Assembly (NCBI RefSeq): GCF_900005615.1
Contig: NZ_LN832562.1
Coordinates: 558,001-622,000 of the forward strand
From: Paracoccus aminovorans
GTDB taxonomy: Bacteria; Pseudomonadota; Alphaproteobacteria; Rhodobacterales; Rhodobacteraceae
Reading direction: 5' to 3'
DNA: 64,000 bases
Below are positions 35,717 through 46,400 of the stretch, piece after piece. Below the pieces are notes generated by a model. That model was given only the letters and a program-made list of their open reading frames with translations, was not told the DNA's origin and made no database searches. How positions within the stretch are numbered: the stretch's first letter is position 1; every line of letters starts with the position of its first letter. Made by a program: the position numbers and the translations under genes.

Positions 35717-36586
35717 TCACTCCAGCGTTTTGCCGATCATCCGCATCAGGAAGATCGCGACGATATTGGCAAGGATCACGGCGACGATGCCGCCGGCAGA
35801 GGCGCCGCCCACGTCGAACTGCAACAGCGCCTGCGAATAGACCAGATAGGTCAGGTTCGTGGACTGGTAGCCCGGCCCGCCGTTGGTGGTCACCAGGATC
35901 TCGGCAAAGACCGAGAGCAGGAAGATGGTCTCGATCAGGATCACCACGGTGATGGCGCGCGACAGATGCGGCAGCACCAGATGGGTGAACTTGGCCCAGG
36001 CGCCGGCGCCGTCCATCTCGGCCGCCTCCATCTGTTCGCTGTCGAGCGACTGCATCGCCGTCAGCAGGATCAGCGTGGCGAAGGGCAGCCATTGCCAGGA
36101 CACGATCATGATGATCGACATCAGCGGATACTGGGCTAGAAAATCTATCGGTTGCGCGCCTATCGCCTTGGCAAGCCATGCGAAAAGTCCGTTCACCGGA
36201 TTCATGAACATGTTCTTCCACACCAGCGCCGAAACCGTCGGCATGATGAAGAAGGGCGCGATGACCAGGATGCGGACGATCCCCTGGCCGAACATCGGCT
36301 GATCCAGCAGCAGCGCCAGCAGGATGCCGCCGCCGACGGTGACGACCAGCACGCCCCCGACCAGCAGCAGCGTGTTCTGCATCGCGGTCCAGAAGGCGGG
36401 GTCGGACAGGAAATACCGGTAGTTGGTCCAGCCGATGAACTGTTCCATGCCGGGCGACAGCAGGTTGTAGCTTTGGAAGCTGAACCACAGCGTCATCGCC
36501 AGCGGCACGATCATCCAGCCCAGGAGCAGCAGGACCGAGGGCGCGACCATGAAGCGCGCAAGGGTTTTCTGGTGTCTGGTGGCCAT
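35717..36586 (-). CDS. smoF: polyol ABC transporter permease (SmoF/MalF type)
   Basis: A 289-residue permease with six predicted helices. It begins with a hydrophilic stretch (MATRHQKTLARFMVAPSVLL), and its EAA loop is MEAAEMDGAGAWAKFTHLVLP. The helix WMIVPLAMTLWFSFQSYNLL and the final LANIVAIFLMRMIGKTLE are typical. It forms the channel with SmoG. Confidence 0.92.
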   Translation of the reverse strand: MATRHQKTLARFMVAPSVLLLLGWMIVPLAMTLWFSFQSYNLLSPGMEQFIGWTNYRYFLSDPAFWTAMQNTLLLVGGVLVVTVGGGILLALLLDQPMFGQGIVRILVIAPFFIMPTVSALVWKNMFMNPVNGLFAWLAKAIGAQPIDFLAQYPLMSIIMIVSWQWLPFATLILLTAMQSLDSEQMEAAEMDGAGAWAKFTHLVLPHLSRAITVVILIETIFLLSVFAEILVTTNGGPGYQSTNLTYLVYSQALLQFDVGGASAGGIVAVILANIVAIFLMRMIGKTLE

Positions 36587-36697
36587 GGCCGCGCCTCCCT
36601 GCGCGGGGGTTTACGGGGAAAGTCCGGCTGGCGGCGGTAAGGGGCGCGGCGCGCGCGCCCCTTGCCATGACCAGGGCCGGAATGACTTGCTACCCGA

Positions 36698-38005
36698 TCA
36701 CTTGGGATATCCGGCCTTGGCCATCTCGCGCTCGGTGATCTGCTGGGCCATCTGCAGCGCCTGCTCGACGCTTGCCTGGCCCGCCAGCGCGGCCGAGAAC
36801 TGCTGGCCCACGGCGGTGCCGAGCGCTTGGAACTCGGGGATGCCCACCCATTGCGTGCCGATATAGGGGACCTCGACCGTGGTCGGGTTCTTCAGGTCGG
36901 CGGACATGATGCTGTCCAGCGTCGGCTTGGCGAAGGGCGCGGCCTTCTGATATTCCGGGTTCTCGTAGAGCGAGGTGCGGGTGCCCGGAGGAACGTTGGC
37001 CCAGCCCTCGGCCTTGGCGACTTCCTCGGTATAGGCTTTCGAGGTCGCCCAGGCGACGAACTTCTTGGCGGCGTCCGGCGAGTCGGACGAGGACGGAACC
37101 GCAAGCGTCCAGGCCCAGAGCCACATCTGCGGCTTCTCGCCCTCGGGGGCCAGGGCATAGCCGACCTGGTCGGCCACGGTCGATTCCTTGGGGTTCGACA
37201 CGAAGCTGGCGGCCACGGTGGCGTCGATCCACATGCCGCACTTGCCGGTCTGGAACAGCGCCAGGTTCTCGTTGAAGCCGTTCGACGAGGCGCCGGGCGG
37301 GCCCGCGTCCTTCATCACCGCCACATAATCGGTCAGCACCTTCTTCCAAGCCTCCGAGCCGAATTGCGGCTTCCAGTCCTTGTCGAACCAGGGCGCGCCG
37401 TAGCTGTGGCCCATCGAGGTCAGGAAGGCCATGTTCTCGCCCCAGCCGGCCTTGCCGCGCAGGCAGATGCCATAGACCTCGGCATCCTTGTCGGTCATCT
37501 TGCGGGCGGCGTCGAAGACGAAGTCCCAGGTCGGGCGCTCGGGCATGTCAAGCCCGGCCTTCTCCATCAGGTCCTTGCGATACATGATCATCGCCGATTC
37601 GCCGTAGAAGGGCGCGGCATAGAGCTTGCCGTCCAGCGACAGCCCCTCGCGGATCGGCGGCAGGATGTCCTCGGCGTCGTAATCGGCGCCCATGTCTTCC
37701 AGCGGGGTCAGCCAGCCCTGCTTGGCCCAGATGGGCACCTCGTAATTGCCGACGGTGACGATGTCGTACTGGCCGCCCTTGGTGGCGATGTCGGTGGTGA
37801 CGCGCTGGCGCAGCACGTTCTCTTCCAGCGTGACCCATTCCAGCTGGATGTCCGGGTTCGCGTCGGTGAACGGCTTCGTCATCTTCTGCATGCGGATCAT
37901 GTCGCCGTTGTTCACGGTGGCGATGGTCAGCGTCTCGGCCATGGCCGGGACGGCCAGCGCCGTCATGGCGCAAGCCCCCATCAGGCCACGCAACATCATG
38001 CTCAT
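36698..38005 (-). CDS. smoE: polyol ABC transporter substrate-binding protein
   Basis: A 435-residue extracellular solute-binding protein. ATG 38005 (MSMMLRGLMGACAMTALAVP) has AGGGAGGATTC upstream. Residues about 1-24 form a Sec signal peptide ending AMAETL. The mature part shows the group 1 solute-binding pattern (TIATVNNGDMIRMQKMTKPF, DIVTVGNYEVPIWAKQGWL, APFYGESAMIMYRKDLMEKA). It captures sorbitol, mannitol or a related polyol in the periplasm. It is the first gene of the operon, with a palindromic operator 23 bp upstream of its ATG. Confidence 0.92.
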   Translation of the reverse strand: MSMMLRGLMGACAMTALAVPAMAETLTIATVNNGDMIRMQKMTKPFTDANPDIQLEWVTLEENVLRQRVTTDIATKGGQYDIVTVGNYEVPIWAKQGWLTPLEDMGADYDAEDILPPIREGLSLDGKLYAAPFYGESAMIMYRKDLMEKAGLDMPERPTWDFVFDAARKMTDKDAEVYGICLRGKAGWGENMAFLTSMGHSYGAPWFDKDWKPQFGSEAWKKVLTDYVAVMKDAGPPGASSNGFNENLALFQTGKCGMWIDATVAASFVSNPKESTVADQVGYALAPEGEKPQMWLWAWTLAVPSSSDSPDAAKKFVAWATSKAYTEEVAKAEGWANVPPGTRTSLYENPEYQKAAPFAKPTLDSIMSADLKNPTTVEVPYIGTQWVGIPEFQALGTAVGQQFSAALAGQASVEQALQMAQQITEREMAKAGYPK

Positions 38006-38027
38006 TCCAGAATCCTCCCTGCGGATC

Positions 38028-38056
38028 AGCATTTGCTAATACGATGGGCAAATGCT
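38028..38056. promoter_or_regulatory. palindromic operator before smoE
   Basis: AGCATTTGC at 38028-38036 and its perfect complement GCAAATGCT at 38048-38056, 11 bases apart. At 29 bp overall, and placed just upstream of the first gene of the operon, it is the best candidate binding site for the SmoC-type regulator. Confidence 0.7.
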
Positions 38057-38138
38057 CACACATCACGCGGCCGCGAGTCAAGCGGAAATGCCGCGGTCCC
38101 GGCGGGTCCGCGGTCCTGGTCCGGGCGATGGGGTGGGG

Positions 38139-38603
38139 TCAGCCGCGGCCGCGATAGGGCGGCACGCCCTGGTCGGGGATCCAGACGCCGTCGGGCGCCG
38201 GACCGGTCTGCCAGAACACGTCGATGGGGATGCCGCCGCGCGGATACCAATAGCCGCCGATGCGCAGCCAGCGCGGCGCCAGGAACTCCACCAGGCGGCG
38301 CGCGATGGAAATCGTGCAATCCTCGTGGAAAGCGCCGTGATTACGGAAGCTTCCAAGGTAAAGCTTCAGCGATTTCGATTCGACCAGCCACTCGTCCGGC
38401 ACATAGTCGATGACCAGATGCGCGAAATCGGGCTGGCCGGTCATCGGACAGAGCGAGGTGAACTCGGGGGCGGTGAAGCGCACGGCATAGGACAGGTCCG
38501 CCTGCGGGTTGCGCACCCGTTCCAGCTGGGCCTGCTCGGGGCTTTCGGGCAGACGGGTGGCGCCGCCCAGCTGGGTCAGGCCGCTGTAAATGGTCTCGGT
38601 CAT
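38139..38603 (-). CDS. queF: 7-cyano-7-deazaguanine (preQ0) reductase
   Basis: A 154-residue YkvM-type QueF. It reduces preQ0 to preQ1 with NADPH in queuosine biosynthesis. The catalytic Cys lies in [20 protein letters not shown], and the QueF signature motif [20 protein letters not shown] follows; [15 protein letters not shown] is the C-terminal family stretch. Length is normal for the short form. It stands alone, with no other queuosine genes nearby. Confidence 0.93.
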   Translation of the reverse strand: MTETIYSGLTQLGGATRLPESPEQAQLERVRNPQADLSYAVRFTAPEFTSLCPMTGQPDFAHLVIDYVPDEWLVESKSLKLYLGSFRNHGAFHEDCTISIARRLVEFLAPRWLRIGGYWYPRGGIPIDVFWQTGPAPDGVWIPDQGVPPYRGRG

Positions 38604-38739
38604 GGCATTTTTCCTTGCGATCCTGGCGCACCGCCACACCCGGCGGGCGGCCGGGGTCCGAGACCCTTGTTTTGGTGACCGGGTAGGCTGCGACCGGTGA
38701 AGCGGCCGGGATAGACCGCCCCGCGCCGCGGCGCAACCG

Positions 38740-39546
38740 TCAGCCGCCGGCTGCGACCCGCTCGATCAGCGCCATGGCGGCCTGCGGATTGCGCTGCTTG
38801 AAGCCGCTGATGACATACAGGAACACGTCGCGCGGCTGTCCGTCGCCCTTGCCGTCTCCGACATGCGCCAACCCCTCGGGCTGCCCGCCCGCGGCCCAGA
38901 TCCGCGCGCGTTCGGCCCACAGGTCCAGCCCGGCGGGGGCATAGCCCAGGGCCTCGTCCTCGCGCGTGCCCATGATGCGGGCATAGACGAAATCCGCGGT
39001 CGGGTCGGCGATCTGCGGATGCGGCCCGTCGGCCGCGATCACCACCCCGACGCCATGGGCGCGGGCCAGTTCGGTGAAGGCGGGGGTGCGGAAGCTCTCG
39101 TGCCGGACCTCGACGACATGGCGCAGCCGGCGGCCCTCGGCCTCGGCGGGCAGCAGGCGCAGGAAAGCGGCGAAATCCTCGGGGTCGAACCTCTTGGTGG
39201 CCATGAACTGCCAGTTGATCGGCCCCAGCTTCCGGCCCAGCAGCAGCACGCCGCTGTCGAGGAACCGCGCCACGCTGTCGCCGGCCTCGGCCAGAACCCG
39301 GCGGTTGGTGGCGAAACGCGGGCCCTTCAGCGAGAACACGAAATCCTCGGGGGTCTCGTCGTGCCACTTGCGGAAGCTGTCGGGCTTTTGGCTGCCGTAA
39401 TAGGTGCCGTTCACCTCGATCGAGCTCAGCTGCCGGCTGGCATGGTCCAGCTCGCGCCGCTGCGGCAGGCCGGGCGGATAGAAGCTGCCGCGCCAGGGCT
39501 CGTAGGTCCAGCCGCCGATGCCGATGCGAATGCGTCCCCGTGCCAT
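38740..39546 (-). CDS. DUF72 (YecE-like) protein
   Basis: A 268-residue protein of the DUF72 family, with a TIM-barrel-like fold. It begins [20 protein letters not shown] and has [39 protein letters not shown] and a C-terminal [15 protein letters not shown]. The biochemical function is not established; DUF72 proteins are often encoded near DNA repair or Fe-S genes. It is followed on the same strand by queF. Confidence 0.88.
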   Translation of the reverse strand: MARGRIRIGIGGWTYEPWRGSFYPPGLPQRRELDHASRQLSSIEVNGTYYGSQKPDSFRKWHDETPEDFVFSLKGPRFATNRRVLAEAGDSVARFLDSGVLLLGRKLGPINWQFMATKRFDPEDFAAFLRLLPAEAEGRRLRHVVEVRHESFRTPAFTELARAHGVGVVIAADGPHPQIADPTADFVYARIMGTREDEALGYAPAGLDLWAERARIWAAGGQPEGLAHVGDGKGDGQPRDVFLYVISGFKQRNPQAAMALIERVAAGG

Positions 39547-39601
39547 GCCCTGCCCCCGCCTTGCGTCCTTCCCGGCCAGTATAGGCGGGCCGCGCCGGAA
39601 A

Positions 39602-40675
39602 TCAGCCCGCCAGCCGCTTGCGCGTCAGCGAGAACTTGTGCGGCGAGATGCCGTAATGCCCGCGGAACACCTTCGAGAAATAGGAGGAAGAGCCGAAGCC
39701 GCAGGCCACCGCCACCTCCATCACGCTGAGATTGGTCTCGGTCAGCAGCGAGCGCGCGTGCTGCAGCCGCACCTTGTTGAGATATTGCAGCGGCGTCGTG
39801 TCCAGGTAGCGCTGGAACAGCCGTTCCAGCTGCCGGCGCGAGATGCCCAGATAGCTGGCGCATTCGGCCAGGTCCACCTCGTCCTCGACATGGGCCTCGA
39901 TATAGGCGACGGCGCGGATCAGGTGGTCGTTGCGGGTGCCGAGCCGCACCGAAAGCGAGCTGAGCTGTTCTTCCTCGCCGCGCCGGATCTGGCCCAGCAG
40001 GCACATGTCCATCACCGCCTGCATCAGCTCGGCGCCGTAGTAATCCTCGATCAGCTTTAGCGCCAGTTCGGTCGAGGCGACGCCGCCGGCGCAGGTCACG
40101 ATGCGCTCGTCGATGCAGAAGATGCGGCGTTCGGGCGACAGGTCGGGGTGCTTCTCGGTGAAGTTCGGGATGTTTTCCCAATGCAGGGTGAAGCGGCGGC
40201 CGTTCAGGATGCCGGCCCGGGCCAGGGCATAGGCGCCGGTGCAGAGCCCGCCCACGGTTCGGCCGTGGCGCCATTGCTTGCGCAGCCAGTCCGAGAGGTC
40301 GGGGCTGCATCCGGCATCGGGCTCGACCCCGCCGCAGACCAGGACGTAATCGCTGGCGGGGGCGCCTGACAGCGGCGAATCCGCCATCACCGGCACCCCG
40401 TTCGAGCAGGCGACGGGCCGGCCGTTCTCGCTGAGCACATGCCATTTGAACAGCAGCTTTTCCGTCAGCTGGTTCGCCACCCGCAAGGGCTCGATGGCCG
40501 AGGTGAAGGCCAGCATGGTGAAGCGCGGCATCAGCACGAACGACACCGTGATCGGCTCGTCCACCGGCGCGGCAAGCTTCACATGGGCGATGCCCTTGGC
40601 GATATAGCGTTCGCTGTCGCCGGCCGACGATTGCTCCACGTTTGATGTCTCCAGATGCGCGTCCTCGATTCGCAT
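39602..40675 (-). CDS. GlxA-family AraC-type transcriptional regulator
   Basis: A 357-residue regulator with an N-terminal DJ-1/PfpI-like domain (about residues 40-215; SFVLMPRFTMLAFTSAIEPL; CGGVEPDAGC; GGLCTGAYALARAGIL; CAGGVASTELAL) and a C-terminal AraC DNA-binding domain with two helix-turn-helices (ECASYLGISRRQLERLFQRY; SVMEVAVACGFGSSSYFSKV). Proteins of this architecture include GbdR and CdhR, activators of glycine betaine and carnitine catabolism. The target here is unknown because no such genes are adjacent. Start: ATG 40675, or GTG 40681 two codons earlier. Confidence 0.9.
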   Translation of the reverse strand: MRIEDAHLETSNVEQSSAGDSERYIAKGIAHVKLAAPVDEPITVSFVLMPRFTMLAFTSAIEPLRVANQLTEKLLFKWHVLSENGRPVACSNGVPVMADSPLSGAPASDYVLVCGGVEPDAGCSPDLSDWLRKQWRHGRTVGGLCTGAYALARAGILNGRRFTLHWENIPNFTEKHPDLSPERRIFCIDERIVTCAGGVASTELALKLIEDYYGAELMQAVMDMCLLGQIRRGEEEQLSSLSVRLGTRNDHLIRAVAYIEAHVEDEVDLAECASYLGISRRQLERLFQRYLDTTPLQYLNKVRLQHARSLLTETNLSVMEVAVACGFGSSSYFSKVFRGHYGISPHKFSLTRKRLAG

Positions 40676-40723
40676 TGCCACAATCCGCAGGCTACCGCCA
40701 CGGCTTTCGTCCGGGAAGCGGCC

Positions 40724-43255
40724 TCAGCCCAGTTCGGCCAGAATCCGGGACGCGCAATCGGGCCGGGCCAGCAATTCCTGCACCGTGGCGGCGACGGCGC
40801 CGCGGCGGCTGCGGATGCTGCGGCCATGGGCGACGGCGACCAGGTCGCCCCAGCTGCCCCGCCAGCCCGGCAGGTCGGTTTCGTCGCGCGCCGCCTCGGC
40901 CAGCGTCCAGGCGCGGGCGCGCCGCACCGGCAGGGGCGCGGCGATGGCCAGATGCGGCAGGCCGCGGAATTCCGGCGCGGCCTCGGCCAGCGCCAGCGCC
41001 GACACCGCCCCCAGCCCGACCGAGACCATGGCCAGAGGCAGCCCCGGCTGGTCCGCCGCCGGCCCCGCGAACAGCGGCAGCACCGACAGCGCGTCGCGCA
41101 GCGTGCCGCGCGCCGCCAGCCGGGCACCGCGGCGATAGCCTTCGACCTGGGCGCGGATCGAGGGGCCGAGCAGCCGTTTCAGCGCCACGTCGCGCGAGTC
41201 GCCCTCGCGCAGGTAGCGGCTGGCGGCCTCGGCGATGTCATGGGCCAGCCGCAGCCGGCAGGCCAGCATCTCGTCCAGCCCGTAGACGACATGGAACGGA
41301 TAGGCGCGGCGCGCCTTCAGCCGCGCGGTCAGCGGCAGGGCCAGCCGCGCGATCTGCTCGGCGTCCAGCAGCGGTTCGTGGAACAGCAGCACCAGCCGGT
41401 CGTAGCGGCCGCGCGCCGCGTCGCCGGCCAGATAGGCGGCGGTCTCGGCCACGCCGCGGGCGCCCAGGCCCAGGGTGCCGTCCTCGACCAGCCCGCCGCG
41501 CTCGGCATGCAGCATATGGCCCAGCAGGCCGATCCGGCGCGGCGTGGCCAGGTCCGCCTCGGACCGGACCGAGACCGCGAAGGCCGGTTCGCTGCGCGGC
41601 GCCAGGCGGATTACCCAGGCGTCCAGGCAATTGTCGTTCCAGTCCTCGAAGCTCCACAGCGCATGTCCGGGCAGGTCCGCGAAGCCGCCCCAACCCGGTC
41701 CGCGCGAATTCTGGATCACGAAGCCCTGGTCGGTATAGCCGTCGACGACGAAGGCATGCAGCGCATCGCCCGCGGCGGGCGACAGCGGGTCATAGGCGAT
41801 CACCCCGCCGGGCGGCGCGCGCCAGCCGGGATGGACGCGGGCGGTGACCAGGACCGCGCCCGCCTCTTGCACCGCCAGGCGCATGTCGTTCACCGAATGG
41901 GCGATGCGGGCATAATTGCCCAGCGTCAGCTGCCGCGCGTCCTGGGCGATGCGCCGGGTCAGGAAGAAATCCGGCTGTCGTGGCCGATAGCCGCAAAGCG
42001 CCGATGAGCAGGCGCCGTTGTGGTAAAAGCCCTTGATGACCGCGCGCAGGCTGGTGCCGTCCTGGTCGTCGTCCAGCCATTCGTCGTGTCGCCGGGCCAT
42101 GCGGTCCAGCATCCGCACGCTGGCGGTGAAGCTGCCGGCGGGCGTGGGCGGGACATAGCCTTCGCGCCGGGCCAACTGGTGCTCGACGGCGGCGGCGACG
42201 GCGAAACCGGCGCAGCTGCCCTCGTCCAGCTGGTCGCCGACGACCATGCCGGGGGCGGGCAGGATGCGTTCCTGCGGCATGGCGAAGCCGGGCTGATAGA
42301 GCCGGTCGCGCGCATCCGGCCGGTCGCGCAGGATGCCGGCCTCGGGTCCCGGACTGGACAGATACGGGTTCAGGCTTTCGGCGGCCTCGGGCGGGGCGCC
42401 GCCCATCCAGGGCAGCGTCGGCGCATCCGGCTTCGCCGCGTCGCTTTGCCCGGCCAGGATCGCGGCCAGCCAGGGGATACGCAGCAGCGTCGAAAGCCAC
42501 ACCGCGTCGTTCCAATCCTGGGCTTCGGCAACGCCCCAGACATGCACGCCCAGGACCCGCCCGGTGCCAAGGTCGAAGACGGGAGCCCCGGAGTAGCCCG
42601 GCAGCGTCGAGGCGTCGTGCAGGAAATATCCCCTGCGCGATCCGGGCCGGATACCGCCCTTGCCGCAGAACAGCCGGCCGACATAGCCGGGCTGGTCGGG
42701 GCCGAACAGCCGGACGCCGGCTTGCAGCGGATAGCCCAGGGGCGCCACCCGGACGTCTGTAGACGGCAGGCCTCGGATGTCGGGCACGAATCCGGGACAG
42801 GGCCGTCCGTCCGGGATCACGTCGAAGATGGCGACATCCAGCGGCGCCGCGCAGATCCAGCGCGCGATGTCCAAGATGCGGCCGTCGGGCATGACCACGC
42901 GGCCGTTCCGCATCAGGCGGTGCGACAGATCAGCGGCCGAAAGCAGGCTGCGCTCGGCCAGGAAGACTTCGAGCACATGGCCGGCGGTGACGAAGCGTCG
43001 GGTGTCGGGCGCGCCCTCGGCCGGGGCGCAGGGCCAAGCCGTGGCCAGGGGCAGGAAACGGCTCGGCGCCGCCTCGACCTCCAGCCGGCCAATGCGGTTG
43101 CCGGCGGCGGCGGCCAGACCCTGCAGCGCCGGGTCGGCGCCGGTCAGATCGGGAAAGCGAAACACGGGACGCTGGTCGGAGACGATCGACCGCGCCCGGG
43201 GGTTTTCGGCGTCGACCGTCATCAGCCGCCGCGCCGCCGCCAGCCGGTAGTCCAT
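40724..43255 (-). CDS. dual protease: trypsin-like serine protease fused to papain-like cysteine protease
   Basis: An 843-residue protein with two complete protease active sites. N-terminal (about residues 60-260): a V8/trypsin-like domain with His93 (TAGHVLEVF), Asp140 (LDVAIFDV) and Ser222 (GYSGAPVFD). Middle (about 330-540): a papain-like C1A domain with Gln342 (oxyanion hole) and Cys348 in GDQLDEGSCAGFAVAAAVEH, His500 in DALHAFVVDGY and Asn516 in VIQNSRGPGWG. The Gln-Cys and His-Asn spacings of 6 and 16 equal those of papain. C-terminal (about 570-843): an alpha/beta-hydrolase-like region (RLVLLFHEPLLDAEQIARLA; AYPFHVVYGLDEMLA). No signal peptide is seen with ATG 43255; ATG 43273 is an alternative start. 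It is divergent from the giant oxidase operon, so it may process or control those products. Confidence 0.85.
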   Translation of the reverse strand: MDYRLAAARRLMTVDAENPRARSIVSDQRPVFRFPDLTGADPALQGLAAAAGNRIGRLEVEAAPSRFLPLATAWPCAPAEGAPDTRRFVTAGHVLEVFLAERSLLSAADLSHRLMRNGRVVMPDGRILDIARWICAAPLDVAIFDVIPDGRPCPGFVPDIRGLPSTDVRVAPLGYPLQAGVRLFGPDQPGYVGRLFCGKGGIRPGSRRGYFLHDASTLPGYSGAPVFDLGTGRVLGVHVWGVAEAQDWNDAVWLSTLLRIPWLAAILAGQSDAAKPDAPTLPWMGGAPPEAAESLNPYLSSPGPEAGILRDRPDARDRLYQPGFAMPQERILPAPGMVVGDQLDEGSCAGFAVAAAVEHQLARREGYVPPTPAGSFTASVRMLDRMARRHDEWLDDDQDGTSLRAVIKGFYHNGACSSALCGYRPRQPDFFLTRRIAQDARQLTLGNYARIAHSVNDMRLAVQEAGAVLVTARVHPGWRAPPGGVIAYDPLSPAAGDALHAFVVDGYTDQGFVIQNSRGPGWGGFADLPGHALWSFEDWNDNCLDAWVIRLAPRSEPAFAVSVRSEADLATPRRIGLLGHMLHAERGGLVEDGTLGLGARGVAETAAYLAGDAARGRYDRLVLLFHEPLLDAEQIARLALPLTARLKARRAYPFHVVYGLDEMLACRLRLAHDIAEAASRYLREGDSRDVALKRLLGPSIRAQVEGYRRGARLAARGTLRDALSVLPLFAGPAADQPGLPLAMVSVGLGAVSALALAEAAPEFRGLPHLAIAAPLPVRRARAWTLAEAARDETDLPGWRGSWGDLVAVAHGRSIRSRRGAVAATVQELLARPDCASRILAELG

Positions 43256-43425
43256 GGCGCAGGCCCCTGTCATATCGCGTGAATTGCAAAAAATATTGAG
43301 ACGAAGCCCGATTCGTGGCAATGATATTCGCAGTTGCGCATTTCATTTCCCTGATCCTTTCCTTCCTGCCCCGACCCCCGGGGACGCCCCGTCCCCCCGG
43401 CCTTCTGTGAAAGTTGGAGGGTTCC
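43256..43425. promoter_or_regulatory. divergent promoter region, dual protease and giant oxidase
   Basis: 170 bp between the two divergent starts. A stretch at 43270-43360 is clearly richer in A/T than both genes, as expected for promoters. No consensus EcfG site or clear palindrome was found. Confidence 0.4.
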
Positions 43426-46400
43426 ATGTTTCGGATGCCCAGATCGTTTCGCGCCCTCGGCGCGGGCCTGGTGATTTGTGCCGCGCTGCTGGCGCCGGCT
43501 CCGCTTGCCGCAGCGCCGTCCGGTCCCGACGACACCGGCAGCTTCGCGGCCAGTTGCCGCGGCGCCGGCGGACAGCGCGGGGCCCGCGTGGTCTGTGCCG
43601 ATCTGGTCGCGCTGGACCAGATGCTGGTCTATAACCGCTTCGGCTCGTTCAACCCCTTCGGCATGATCTTCGCGCTGCGCCGCGACGTAGTGCCGATGGC
43701 CGAAGATGCCGCCGAGACGCCCGATTGCGCGCTGGATACCGCAACCGCCGCGGGTGCGGTCGGTCCGCTGGCGCCGGGCCAGGTGCGGCTGCGCGACTGC
43801 CACCGGCCGCGGCCGCTGGTGCTGCGGGCCAATGTGGGCGATCTGCTGTTCCTGCGGGTGACGAACCTGCTGGCCCCCGCCACGGGCGGCGACCCGCATC
43901 CGCGCGATCTGTCGCGCGATTTCTGCGCCCACGGCCCCACCGACGACGCCGGCCGCGCGGCGGTGGCGGACGCGGTGTCGCGCGGGGCGGCCGCGCTGGT
44001 CGAAAGCGGCGAGGCGCTGTGCGCCGACCCGCCCGCGCCGCCCGAACCCGCGGCCGAGGCGGCGCTGCACGCGCCCGACTGGCCGCGCACCCGCTCGCTG
44101 AACCTGGCGGCCGAGGGGCTGATGCCCCTGGCCCTGCCCGGCCAATCGGCCCCGCATCCCGCCTGTTTCGGCCTGGACGCCGTAGCGCCGGGGCAAGAGT
44201 TTTCCTGCCTCTACGAGGTGGTGCAGGAGGGCACGCATTTCTTTGCCAGCCGCGCCGCCCCGGCCGGAGGCGAGGGCGACGGCGGCTCGATCACCCATGG
44301 GCTGTTCGGGGCCGTCCTGGCCGAGCGGCCGGGCACGCGCTGGTATCGCAGCCAGGTCTCGGCCGCGGCGCTGGACCGGGCCTGGGCGCCGAAGGACGCG
44401 CCGCGCCACGCCCGGCAGGGCCGGCTGGACTATGAGGCGGCGATCGACGGCATGCCGGTGCTGAACATGGCCCGGGCGCTGGACGGCGGCGATTTCGCCG
44501 CCGCCCGCGCGGTCGAGCTGGTGCATGCCGACCTGAACGCCGTGATCTGGTGCGACGCCGCCGCGCCCGCCGCGCAGGCGGCCCAGCCGCTGGGCTGCGC
44601 CGCGCCGGACGGGGGCGACGACGATCCCTCGGCCGAACCGCGCTATGGCGCCTTCCGCGAATTCACGGTGTTCTTCCACGACGAGCTGAAAAGCTATTAC
44701 ACCCGCAATTTCGAGGAACTGGCCCGCTTCGGCCAGCTTGCCGGGGTGCGCGACGGCTTCGCGATCAATTACGGCGCCTCGGGCATGGGCACCCTGCTGC
44801 TGGCCAACCGCAAGGGCATCGGCCCGGCGGCGGCCTGCGCCGAGTGCCTTTATGAGGAGTTCTTCCTGACCTCCTGGGCCAATGGCGACCCGGCCTTGCT
44901 GGAATGGTTCGCGGACGACCCGTCGAACGTGCACCACTCCTATCTGAACGACCCGGTGGTGTTCCGGAACTTCCACGCCGGGCCGAAAGAGACGCATGTC
45001 TTTCACCTGCATGCCCATCAATGGTTCGCCGGCAACGATCCGGGGCGCGGCAGCTATCTGGACAGCCAGACCGTGGGGCCGGGTCAGGGCTTCACCTACA
45101 ACATCTATCACGGCGGCCGCCGGGACGGACAGGGCCACTGGTATGTCGGCGGGTCGGGCAACCGCAACCGCACGGTTGGCGACTCCATCTTCCACTGCCA
45201 CCTCTACCCGCATTTCGCCCAGGGCATGTGGGCGCTGTGGCGGGTGCACGACGTGTTCGAGGACGGCACCCGCAAGCTGCCGGACGGCCAGGCCCAGCCC
45301 GGGCTGTCGGTCGACATCCGCGCGCCCGAGGAAGCGCAGTTCAAGCGGTTGGGCAGCGTCGATCCGGAAAGCGGCCGCTGGCTGGGCACCGACGATCCGG
45401 CCACGCCCGGGGTGATCGAGGGCGCGGGCACGCCGGTCCCGGCACTGCTGCCGCTGCCGGGCGAGGCGCTGCCGCCGCTGCCGACCTATGCCGACGAACC
45501 GCAAGCGACCCCGCCGAAGCAGGCCGGCGGACGCCCCGCCGCCGCCCTGCCCCGGCGCGGCGCCGCGCTTGGCGCGCAAGCGCCGGCCGGCACGGGACCC
45601 GAGCGGCTGATCCGCGCTCAGGCCACCACCGTTCCCGCCAAACCCGCGCCGGCCGAACCCGCGCCGGCCGAACCCGCGCCGGCGGTGCCGGAAATCGATG
45701 CCATGCCCGGCTATCCCTTCTATATCGCCGGCGCGGCCGGGCATCGCCCGCCGCAGGCGCCGCGCGACATCGCCCGGGCGCTGGACGCCCAGGGCCGGCC
45801 GACGGCCGATCTGCTCTCGGGCGGGCTGGGCCGGCATGTGGTGCTGCAGGCCGAGCGCAGCCTGGGCGCGGCGCCGCCGCCCGAACTGGCCACACGCGAC
45901 AGCGCACTTGCCGCCGCCTTGGACCAGGGCGACAACCGCCGCCAGCTGGAAGCGCTGCGCAGCCGGATCGTGGCCAAGGCGCTGGCGCTTGGCGACATGA
46001 CCGGGCATCTGGAAAAGGCGGTGATCCGGCCGCTGGACCCCGAGGGCACGCTGCTGGAACGCGCGGCGCAGCGGTTTCACCATGACGGCGCCGGCCTGAC
46101 GGTGATCGCCCCCGATGGCAGCGCCGCCGCCATCGCGACCGGCGCCTATGCCACGCCGCAGGCGCCGCGGCCGGGCGTCCCCGACACCCCGCCCGGCCGG
46201 TTCGAGGTGAACGGTGCCCCGCCCGCCCCCGGCGCCCCCTTCGCCGATCCCTGCGGCGGTGCGCCGGGCCGCGAAGGCGCGGCCGATGCCAACGACCCGC
46301 TGACCGGGGCGACCGGCTATGTCATCGACCCGCGGCTGACCGGGTTCCGCCGCTACGAGGTCTCGGCCGTGCAGCTGGACCTGGTGGTGAACCAGGCCGG

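Noticed and set aside
38604..38739. Possible preQ1 riboswitch upstream of queF
   Set aside because: The 136-bp leader was read for the preQ1-I pattern (C-rich loop and A-rich tail); no convincing match was seen.
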